A program made the translations under genes and the position numbers. The notes under the pieces were generated by a model that had not been told where the DNA came from, searched no databases, and saw only the letters and a list, made by a program, of their open reading frames with translations. Below, in pieces: positions 24,396 to 31,532 of a stretch of DNA of 33,986 bases; the stretch's first letter is position 1, and every line of letters begins with the position of its first letter. The DNA comes from Bradyrhizobium sp. NAS80.1. Lineage in GTDB: Bacteria > Pseudomonadota > Alphaproteobacteria > Rhizobiales > Xanthobacteraceae. The DNA is taken from contig NZ_LGHL01000081.1 of NCBI RefSeq assembly GCF_001908205.1, positions 1 to 33,986 on the forward strand, in the 5' to 3' direction.

Positions 24396-24946
24396 ACCTC
24401 TCCATAGATTGGCAGCTCGCGGACGTTCGAGAGCACAGGCGCCTGCGCATCCTTTTCCGACAGATTCGGCCTCTCCAATCCCCACTGGATACCGATCGTT
24501 TCATCGTTCCAGCGAATGGAAAGCTCGTCCTTCGGACTGTAAAACTCATCGCATTTGTAGAAGAAATCCGCGGACTCGGAGAGGACGACGAAGCCATGGG
24601 CAAATCCTCGCGGAATCCAAAGCTGCCGCCGGTTCTCCTCGGACAGTTCAACGGCGACGTGCCGCCTGAAATGGGGGCTGCCGATCCGTACGTCGACAGC
24701 CACATCGAGCACCCGCCCCCGCAACGCAGTAACCAACTTGCCCTGGGGGTTGGGAAATTGCAGGTGCAACCCCCGCAGCACGCCACGAGCTGAACGAGAA
24801 AGGTTGTCCTGCACGAATGGGCGGCCCAGGCCGGCCCCCGCATAGCGCTGATATTGGTACGCCTCCAAGAAAAAGCCGCGTGCGTCGCCACAAACCTTTG
24901 GCTCGAAAATCAAAACGTCAGGGATATCAGTGGCAACGATATTCAC
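24392..24946 (-). CDS. rmlC: dTDP-4-dehydrorhamnose 3,5-epimerase
   Basis: The third step of dTDP-L-rhamnose synthesis. A 184-residue cupin with FEPKVCGDARGFFLEAY, the catalytic-His region GVLRGLHLQFPNPQGKLV, PRGFAHGF and the aromatic active-site strand FYKCDEFYSP. The usual length is 180-190 residues. The ATG at 24944-24946 faces rmlA across 144 A+T-rich bases, so the four rml genes form two divergent pairs around a shared regulatory region. The C-terminus (VLSNVRELPIYGEV) is the ordinary end and runs into the rmlD start. Confidence 0.95.
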   Translation of the reverse strand: MNIVATDIPDVLIFEPKVCGDARGFFLEAYQYQRYAGAGLGRPFVQDNLSRSARGVLRGLHLQFPNPQGKLVTALRGRVLDVAVDVRIGSPHFRRHVAVELSEENRRQLWIPRGFAHGFVVLSESADFFYKCDEFYSPKDELSIRWNDETIGIQWGLERPNLSEKDAQAPVLSNVRELPIYGEV

Positions 24947-25090
24947 CTTGTCACTCGACCATTATTAAAAAAATCCAATTAAATATATCGAAATAAATAT
25001 AGACATGCAATCATATTAAATGTAGCAATTCATATATTTGATTTTGGAAGTCAAGGCATCATTTGCGACACGATTAATTCGGGAGCAGCG
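24947..25090. promoter_or_regulatory. A+T-rich divergent promoter region of rmlC and rmlA
   Basis: The stretch contains long A/T runs (for example the TTATTAAAAAAAT and AATAAATATAG types around 24960-25000 and ATATTTGAT near 25035) and is the most A+T-rich part of the window. It must hold promoters for both pairs. Such islands are typical targets of MucR/Ros-type or other A+T-preferring silencers in Rhizobiales; that link is inference. GGGAG precedes the rmlA ATG. Confidence 0.55.
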
Positions 25091-25978
25091 ATGAAAGGAA
25101 TCATTCTCGCCGGCGGCACCGGCTCGCGTCTTTATCCAGTCACCGCTGTGGTGTCCAAGCAGCTCCTGCCTGTCTTCGACAAGCCAATGATATATTATCC
25201 GCTCTCAACGCTGATGCTGGCGGGGATAAGAGATATCCTCATCATCTCCACCCCGCAGGACAAACCTTTATTCCAACGCCTGCTGGGCACGGGCGCAGAG
25301 ATCGGGCTCCGCTTCGAATACGCGACCCAGGAAACGCCGCGCGGGCTGGCAGACGCTTTCTTGGTTGGCCGAGACTTCGTAGGCTCGGACCCCGTTGCGA
25401 TGATTTTGGGCGACAATATCTTCTACGGGCACAGTCTTCCCAACATGCTGTCGGCCGCTACCGTTCGCTCGAAGGGCGCGACCATTTTCGGCTATGTGGT
25501 CAATGAGCCGCGGGCCTATGGCGTGGTTGAACTCGACCGGACGGGCCGGGCAGTGTCGATCGAAGAGAAGCCAAAGCAGCCGAAGTCCAATGTTGCGGTA
25601 ACGGGTCTCTACTTCTACGACAACGACGTGCTCGATATCGCCGCGAAGATTAAACCTTCGGCGCGAGGCGAGATCGAGATCACCGACGTGAACAGGGCAT
25701 ACCTCGAACGGGGCGATCTTTTCGTCGAGGTGCTCGGCCGTGGGTTCGCCTGGCTCGATACCGGCACACACGACTCACTGGTCGATGCAAGCCATTTCGT
25801 TCAGATCCTGGAGCAGCGACAAGGGCTGCGCATCGCCTGCCCCGAGGAAATCGCGCTGCGCCAAGGGTATATTTCACTGCGACAGTTCGAGGCAGTCGCT
25901 GAAAGGTCGGACAAGAGCAGCTACGGCGAATACCTGAGGTCCGTCGCGCGCGACTACGCGCGCGCGCTGATCCGGTAG
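25091..25978 (+). CDS. rmlA: Glucose-1-phosphate thymidylyltransferase
   Basis: The first step of dTDP-L-rhamnose synthesis: glucose 1-phosphate plus dTTP gives dTDP-glucose. A 295-residue protein with the nucleotide-binding GGTGSRLYPVT, KQLLPVFDKPMIYYPLSTLMLAGI, the LGDNIFYG metal/sugar site, and the EEKPKQPKSN and WLDTGTHDSL segments of RmlA. Nothing is missing relative to the family. It begins the rightward half of the rhamnose cluster and is followed eleven bases later by rmlB. Confidence 0.96.
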   Translation: MKGIILAGGTGSRLYPVTAVVSKQLLPVFDKPMIYYPLSTLMLAGIRDILIISTPQDKPLFQRLLGTGAEIGLRFEYATQETPRGLADAFLVGRDFVGSDPVAMILGDNIFYGHSLPNMLSAATVRSKGATIFGYVVNEPRAYGVVELDRTGRAVSIEEKPKQPKSNVAVTGLYFYDNDVLDIAAKIKPSARGEIEITDVNRAYLERGDLFVEVLGRGFAWLDTGTHDSLVDASHFVQILEQRQGLRIACPEEIALRQGYISLRQFEAVAERSDKSSYGEYLRSVARDYARALIR

Positions 25979-25989
25979 GGAGGCGGTGT

Positions 25990-27090
25990 ATGCGGTTCGA
26001 CAAGTTCACGATTTTTGTCACTGGCGGAGCGGGATTCATCGGCTCCGCGCTGATCAGGCATCTGCTGCGGGACACGCAGGCTCGCGTGGTCAATATCGAC
26101 AAGCTTACCTACGCAGCCAATCTCGATTCGCTGCCATGTGCCAAGGGCCACCCGCGCTACGCTTTCGAACAACAGTGCATCTGCGAGAGCGAGGGTCTAC
26201 GAAACCTGTTCGACAAGTATCAGCCCGATGCGGTGATGAACCTGGCTGCCGAAAGCCATGTCGACCGCTCGATTGATGGGCCGGGCGAGTTTATCCAAAC
26301 CAACATTGTCGGCACATTCACGCTGTTGCAGGAGGCGCTGCGATACTGGCGCGCGATCCCGCCCCGGAGGCGAAACACCTTCCGCTTCCTGCACATCTCC
26401 ACTGACGAAGTCTTCGGCTCGCTCGCCGATGACGGCTACTTCACGGAGAGCACGGCCTATGCGCCGAGCTCCCCTTATTCGGCGAGCAAGGCCGCATCTG
26501 ACCACCTCGTACGGGCATGGCGCGAAACCTACGAACTTCCCACGCTGATCACGAATTGCTCCAACAACTATGGCCCCTATCATTTCCCCGAAAAGCTCAT
26601 TCCCCACTTGATCATCAGAGGTCTTGCCGGAAAACCTCTGCCTATCTATGGAGACGGAAGCAATGTCCGGGATTGGCTCTATGTAGAAGATCACGCCAGG
26701 GCCCTCTCGCTCATACTGGAGCGTGGCAAGGTCGGAAGCACCTACAACATAGGTGGCAGGAACGAGAGGACCAACTTATGTGTGGCCGAGACCATCTGCG
26801 ACCTGCTCGACGAGCTCTCTCCCAAGGAATTCCCGCACAGGGACTTGATCTCATTCATTGAAGACCGTCCCGGCCATGATCATCGCTACGCAATCGATGC
26901 TTCCAAACTCGAACACGAACTCGGCTGGCGCGCTCAAGAAACCTTCGAGACCGGCATCATGAGAACGGTGCGTTGGTATATGGACGAAAGACCATGGTGG
27001 CAGGCGATACTAGCAAGGGGTTATGAACTTAGAAGAATCGGACTGCAGCCCGGACCGCGTCAGACTCATTCTGCGGAACAGACCCATTGA
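25990..27090 (+). CDS. rmlB: dTDP-glucose 4,6-dehydratase
   Basis: The second step of dTDP-L-rhamnose synthesis, NAD-dependent. A 366-residue extended SDR with FVTGGAGFIGSALIR, NLAAESHVDRSI, the catalytic STDEVFG (Thr, Asp, Glu) and YSASKAA (Tyr, Lys), and NNYGPYHFPEKLIP, all as in RmlB. The C-terminus beyond the WWQAIL segment carries about 25 polar residues more than usual. It is convergent with the type I secretion genes, 69 bases apart, with no clear terminator between. The product feeds surface polysaccharide or glycan decoration. Confidence 0.96.
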   Translation: MRFDKFTIFVTGGAGFIGSALIRHLLRDTQARVVNIDKLTYAANLDSLPCAKGHPRYAFEQQCICESEGLRNLFDKYQPDAVMNLAAESHVDRSIDGPGEFIQTNIVGTFTLLQEALRYWRAIPPRRRNTFRFLHISTDEVFGSLADDGYFTESTAYAPSSPYSASKAASDHLVRAWRETYELPTLITNCSNNYGPYHFPEKLIPHLIIRGLAGKPLPIYGDGSNVRDWLYVEDHARALSLILERGKVGSTYNIGGRNERTNLCVAETICDLLDELSPKEFPHRDLISFIEDRPGHDHRYAIDASKLEHELGWRAQETFETGIMRTVRWYMDERPWWQAILARGYELRRIGLQPGPRQTHSAEQTH

Positions 27091-27159
27091 TGCGCCACCC
27101 CTCAACTTGCTCGGAGTCGTTCCCCACGTGAACAGAAAAACGGGTCAAGTTGGTCGATC

Positions 27160-28476
27160 TCAGCGCTCCTTGAACGCGCGCCCGGCCTGATCGCGTAACG
27201 GTTTGATCAGGTACGACAGCGTGGTTCGCGCGGGCGTCTTTATGAAAACATCGACCGGCATGCCCGGCACCAGCTTGGCCGATCCAAGTCTCGCAAGTTC
27301 CTCCGCCTTGAGCAGAATGCGCGCCGTGTAAAAACTCGCGCCAGTCCGCTGTTCCTGCGTCAGATCCGCCGACACCATACTCACCTCCCCGTCGACCTCT
27401 GGCGTCGTTTTCTGGTTGAACGCTGCGAATTGCATGGACGCGCTTTGGCCCACATACACCTGATCGATGTCTCGCGGCGCGATCTTGACTTCAACCGCGA
27501 GGGCATCCGAATCCGGCACTATGAGCATGATCTGCTCGCCAGGAGCAATCACACCTCCCACGGTGTGGACGGAAAGCTGATGAACGCGGCCGGACTGCGG
27601 CGCGCGAATATCGATTCGATTGAGCTGGTCCACCGCCGCGGTCTTCCGTTCGGTGAGCTCGGAGAGCTTGGAGCGTGTTTCGATGAGATCCTTGCCGACC
27701 TCGGTGCGCAGGTCCTGATCGATCTGGATGATCTGAAGCTCGATCTCAGCGATCTTTCCTTTTGACTGCGCCATCATGCCGCTCAACTGGCTCCGTTCGC
27801 CTTCCAGCCGAGCGGTGTCGCGCTCAAGCGCGGTCAGGCGCGTAATCGGCACGAGGTTCTTTTGGAAGAGCGTCCGGACGCCCTCGAGCTCCTGGCGGAT
27901 GAAGTCGACCTCCTTCTGCTTGGCCTCCGCCTGCCCGGCATAACCCTTGATCTCATCCTGAAGCTGGGCCTTACGCTCCTTGAGCTGAGACTTCTGGCCG
28001 TTCCGGGATTGCCGGCGCAGGTCGAACAAGGTGCGCTCCGCCGAGATCGCACGCCCCGCCTCCAGACTACTGTCTTTCGCTCGTTCGAGCAGGGCTGCAG
28101 GAAACACAATCGATTCAGCGCCGTCGCGCTCGGCCTCGAGGCGCGCCTGGCGGGCGAGCAATTCGTCGAAACTCTTGGTGACGATCGTTGCACTCGCAAG
28201 CGTTTGTGTCTCGTCGAGCCGGATCAGAATGTCTCCGGCCTTCACTTGGTCACCGTCGCGGACGCGCAGCTCGCCGACAATGCCGCCGGTGGCGTGCTGA
28301 ACCTTCTTCACGCTCGAATCCACCACGACGACGCCTTGGCCGATCACGGCTCCGGATAATTGGGACGTTGCGGCCCAGCCGCCGATACCGAAGGTAACGA
28401 AGCCGACCATGAACATGCCGATGACGATGTAGCGCTGGATGGACTGCAGCGCCGGTGTTGCTACTTGGCGATCCAT
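27160..28476 (-). CDS. Type I secretion membrane-fusion protein, HlyD/PrtE family
   Basis: The periplasmic adaptor linking the inner-membrane ABC protein to an outer-membrane TolC channel. It has 438 residues: a short cytoplasmic N-terminus, one membrane segment (YIVIGMFMVGFVTFGIGGWAA), a beta-barrel/lipoyl part (VKKVQHATGGIVGELRVRDGDQVKAGDILIRLDET), a long coiled-coil hairpin of about 170 residues rich in Glu, Gln and Arg, a second lipoyl half (IRAPQSGRVHQLSVHTVGGVIAPGE) and a C-terminal IKTPARTTLSYLIKPL typical of PrtE. Its ATG overlaps the end of the ABC gene by 16 bases. No TolC gene is in the window. Confidence 0.93.
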   Translation of the reverse strand: MDRQVATPALQSIQRYIVIGMFMVGFVTFGIGGWAATSQLSGAVIGQGVVVVDSSVKKVQHATGGIVGELRVRDGDQVKAGDILIRLDETQTLASATIVTKSFDELLARQARLEAERDGAESIVFPAALLERAKDSSLEAGRAISAERTLFDLRRQSRNGQKSQLKERKAQLQDEIKGYAGQAEAKQKEVDFIRQELEGVRTLFQKNLVPITRLTALERDTARLEGERSQLSGMMAQSKGKIAEIELQIIQIDQDLRTEVGKDLIETRSKLSELTERKTAAVDQLNRIDIRAPQSGRVHQLSVHTVGGVIAPGEQIMLIVPDSDALAVEVKIAPRDIDQVYVGQSASMQFAAFNQKTTPEVDGEVSMVSADLTQEQRTGASFYTARILLKAEELARLGSAKLVPGMPVDVFIKTPARTTLSYLIKPLRDQAGRAFKER

Positions 28477-30407
28477 CGTCCGCCTCCCTGCTCGTCTGCC
28501 ACCACCCTGAGCGGGGCTGCCGGTCTCAGCACCTTTTTGAGAACCTCCTCCTTCGGCCCAAAGGACTGAAGCCTTCCCTCGCCGACCACCAGGACATGGT
28601 CGACCCCTTCGAGGGCCTTTGGCCGGTGCGCAACCACGGCAACGATGCCGCCGCGCCGGCGAACGCTCAGAACGGCTTCCGTGAGCGCTTCTTCACCCTC
28701 GGAATCGACGTTCGATGTCGGCTCGTCGAGCACGACCAGGAAAGGATTGCCGTAGAGCGCCCGGGCAAGCCCGATGCGTTGCCGCTGACCGGCGGACAGG
28801 GCCATTCCGCCTTCCCCGATCTTGGTGGCATAGCCGTCTGGAAGCGAGAGTATGAGATCATGCGCGCGGGCTGCGTGCGCGGCATCCAGCACTGCCTGGG
28901 ATGTTGCTTGAAGATCGAAGCGCGCAATGTTGACGGCAATGCTGCCCTCGAACAGTTCGACATCCTGCGGCAAATAGCCGATGTGTTTGCCCAGCTCATC
29001 GCCTGGCCACTGCTCCAGCGCCGCATTATCGAGCTTGACCGTGCCGCGCAGCCGTGGCCAGACGCCGACCAGCGCACGAACCAGCGTCGACTTGCCTGAT
29101 CCACTGGGACCAATGATTCCGACGGCTTCGCCACCCTTCAATTTGAACGAGATGTCCGAGAGGATCAGCTTCTCCGACTCGGGGGCCGCGACATAGAGCT
29201 GATCCACCAAGAGCGCCTCTTTGGGCGCGGGCAGTCCGAGACGCGCAACCTCGTCGGGCAGGAGCTTCAGCAATCGATCCAGCCGATCGGCCGACTGTCG
29301 GGCGCCGATGAAGCCCTTCCAGTTCGCAATTGCCACCTCTACCGGGGCGAGTGCCCTTGCCGTCAGGATCGAGCCGGCGATGATGATGCCAGCGGTCGAT
29401 TCCTGGTTGATGACGAGGACCGCGCCGACCGCGAGAACAACTGACTGCAGAAACGAGCGAAAGAACTTCGAAAGCCCGCCGAGCCCGCTCGCAACATCGC
29501 TCGCCCGCTCATGCGCCGAGAGATACTTGCTGTTGACATCCTGCCAACGCAGCGCCGCCTGCCGTCTCATTCCCATCGCCTGCAGGACCTCTGCGTTTCG
29601 CCGCCCCTCCGCCGCGAGCGCGTTGCGCGTGACACCGAGGCGCGAGAAGGCCTTTGTCGGGCCGCGCGTGCGCGTCTCCGTCAGGACTGTGATTCCGACC
29701 AGCACGAGCGCGCCGGCCAACGAGGTCATGCCGATCCAGAAGTGGAACAAGAAGCAGATACCGAGATAAATCGGCATCCAGGGCAGATCGAAGAGCGCGG
29801 TTGGCCCGCCCCCGGACAAGAAGCTGCGAACCTGGTCAAGATCGCGCAATGGCTGCAGGCCATCACCATCACTGCGAGTCTTGAGCGGCAGGCGCACGAC
29901 CGAGTCGAACACACGAAGCCCAAGCCTCTCATCGAAATAACGTCCGATCCGAACGCTGACCCGGCTTCTGACCAGATCGAGACCGCTCTGGAACAGATAA
30001 AGCATCATCGCCAGCACCAGCAGCGCGATGAGCGTCGGAATGCTGCGACCGGGCAGCACCCGGTCATAAACCTGAAGCATGAAGAACGAGCCGGTAAGCA
30101 TCAAGAGATTGCTCAGGCCGCTGAAGACAGCGAGGCTCCAGAATATCCGGCGGCAGGATACGAGAAAGGTAGATATCTCGGATCGAGGATCATCATATTC
30201 GTCCGGCTTCGCAAGCTTGCCGGAGAACATCCGCCGCCGGATGAGTTCGATTGCCCGCTCCGACTCGCGCTGGGCCCGCTCCGCCAATATGCCCACAGCA
30301 GCCTTGAATACCGCGAAGTTCGAGACCTCGATTTCAGCCACATCTCTGTTGCTCGCCGGTCCGTTGCTGGCCGGCCGGATCTCGCCACGCCTTCCTAAAC
30401 CACTCAT
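28461..30407 (-). CDS. Type I secretion ABC exporter, PrtD/HlyB family
   Basis: An inner-membrane ATP-driven exporter of 648 residues. After about 85 polar N-terminal residues comes a six-segment membrane domain (VYDRVLPGRSIPTLIALLVLAMM is the family hallmark), then the ATPase: Walker A GPSGSGKST, GYLPQDVELF, signature LSAGQRQR and Walker B FLVVLDEPTSNVD. There is no N-terminal peptidase domain, which fits exporters of C-terminally signalled (RTX-type) substrates rather than leader-peptide substrates. The obvious candidate cargo is the RTX-tailed repeat protein encoded 1.1 kb upstream on the same strand. The N-terminal polar extension is longer than in PrtD. Confidence 0.94.
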   Translation of the reverse strand: MSGLGRRGEIRPASNGPASNRDVAEIEVSNFAVFKAAVGILAERAQRESERAIELIRRRMFSGKLAKPDEYDDPRSEISTFLVSCRRIFWSLAVFSGLSNLLMLTGSFFMLQVYDRVLPGRSIPTLIALLVLAMMLYLFQSGLDLVRSRVSVRIGRYFDERLGLRVFDSVVRLPLKTRSDGDGLQPLRDLDQVRSFLSGGGPTALFDLPWMPIYLGICFLFHFWIGMTSLAGALVLVGITVLTETRTRGPTKAFSRLGVTRNALAAEGRRNAEVLQAMGMRRQAALRWQDVNSKYLSAHERASDVASGLGGLSKFFRSFLQSVVLAVGAVLVINQESTAGIIIAGSILTARALAPVEVAIANWKGFIGARQSADRLDRLLKLLPDEVARLGLPAPKEALLVDQLYVAAPESEKLILSDISFKLKGGEAVGIIGPSGSGKSTLVRALVGVWPRLRGTVKLDNAALEQWPGDELGKHIGYLPQDVELFEGSIAVNIARFDLQATSQAVLDAAHAARAHDLILSLPDGYATKIGEGGMALSAGQRQRIGLARALYGNPFLVVLDEPTSNVDSEGEEALTEAVLSVRRRGGIVAVVAHRPKALEGVDHVLVVGEGRLQSFGPKEEVLKKVLRPAAPLRVVADEQGGGRWIAK

Positions 30408-30783
30408 GGCAGTTGTCCCCTGAATCAGGCCTCTCAGAGATTTCTTGAAGGCCGATCTCGATTACTGTTTGAGCCGCTCAGACCATTGACCATCACATCA
30501 GCGCATCGATATGCGCCATTCTGCGGTCGAAGATCGTAATAACTACGCGCCGCCCAAAAAATTGCATTACCACCCGACCCACATCCGAGGTTGGTGTCCG
30601 GTGTGGTCTTTTTTAAGACGATTCCTCGACCTCACCCAAGAACGGTTCGGGCGCAAGTGAGGCAATTATCCACTGCAGCCGCTAAGAACGGCTAATCCGG
30701 ATATATCCAGCTTTATCAATGTCCATTTATCGCCCCCCTCTGAATGGCTCGAATTAAATCGAGAAACGTCGATCGAAAGAACT

Positions 30784-30975
30784 TTAAGCGGTGACAATAT
30801 TGTTGGCGTCTGGTGCGGGCTGCAGGACCGAGCCGCAGTCCATCGACCCCGGAGTCCCCATCGCCAACTACGCCTGACCGCTCGCGTAATTGGCTGCCCC
30901 GCCATCATTCAACGTCAGTCGGCGTGCCCGTCACGGTTACGGCCGAACTCATGTTCAGCGCGAACGTAACGGTTT
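30784..30975 (-). pseudogene. Decayed Ig-like adhesin-repeat remnant
   Basis: On the minus strand one frame reads VTFALNMSSAVTVTGTPT, then the next frame continues LTLNDGGAANYASGQA before a stop. Together they spell the start of the swm/VCBS-like repeat (VTFTLxxSxxVTVTGTPTLTLNDGGxAxYxSGSGTxxL) of large T1SS adhesins. The two parts are out of frame by a short deletion and the second ends in TAG, so the repeat is broken. The following frame to TAA (30784-30786) ends NNIVTA. Confidence 0.55.
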
Positions 30976-31504
30976 TGCATCCCAAACAATATCGTCCACC
31001 AGCGGGGACTGCCATCTCAGGGCCCTCCCACTTTAATTCTCTTAAACACATTAAATGCGACTATTCAATATTTTGGGATGTTCTGAGCGGCTGCTATTTC
31101 GCTGCTGAGACGGACTGGGCTGCCGCACCGGAGCGGAATATCGACCGGATCCAGATCGGGCGTGAACCAGCGGCGTACCGGGTAAGCGAGCGCCAAAGCT
31201 CCAACCCAGATCCCAACCCGGGTCCAAAATCTCGGTTACCGATAGAGCGGAAGCACAGGCTGCCGCGGCCCGGACGCCGGACAATGGTTCGCGAGACCGA
31301 CAGCGCCTACGTGGTGCGAATTCACTGATCAGTCCTGACCTCGATACCCACGCGGCCCGCGCCGTCTGAGCTCAATCGCGGCTGGTCGCACCCATGATAA
31401 CAGGCCGAGGCTGACGTGTTCGCGCTCATCCGAAACCGTCGCGTACCCGCGGCACTCCCGGAAGGTGGGTGACCGGGTAGTCAATGCCGGCGAAATTCTG
31501 ATTC

Positions 31505-31520
31505 GGGCGATCGCTCGCCC
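31505..31520 (-). terminator. Hairpin just past the adhesin stop codon
   Basis: GGGCGA (31505-31510), loop TCGC, TCGCCC (31515-31520): a 6-bp perfect stem 12 bases beyond the adhesin stop. In the adhesin's own direction only a weak T-containing stretch follows; in the plus direction CTCTTTTG follows. It could act in either direction; modest evidence. Confidence 0.35.
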
Positions 31521-31532
31521 CTCTTTTGCTCG

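Larger units (their letters stand above)
30408..31532. other. 1.1-kb spacer between the secretion genes and the adhesin
   Basis: No intact gene is supported. A plus-strand frame at 30813-31328 is the shadow of a minus-strand remnant (separate entry). CCTCAC near 30632 and GTGAGG near 30655 form a 6-bp inverted repeat, and GTCTT-TTTT-AAGAC lies near 30607-30620. The stretch 31050-31480 holds nothing I recognise. The promoter of the leftward secretion genes should be close to 30408-30600. Confidence 0.35.

Noticed and set aside
29511..30398. Rightward ORF of 295 codons opposite the ABC exporter gene
   Set aside because: It is the antisense of the membrane domain of the exporter and is His/Gln/Arg-rich without motifs.
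30813..31328. Rightward ORF of 171 codons in the 1.1-kb spacer
   Set aside because: Its first third is the antisense of a recognisable adhesin-repeat remnant and the rest is low complexity.
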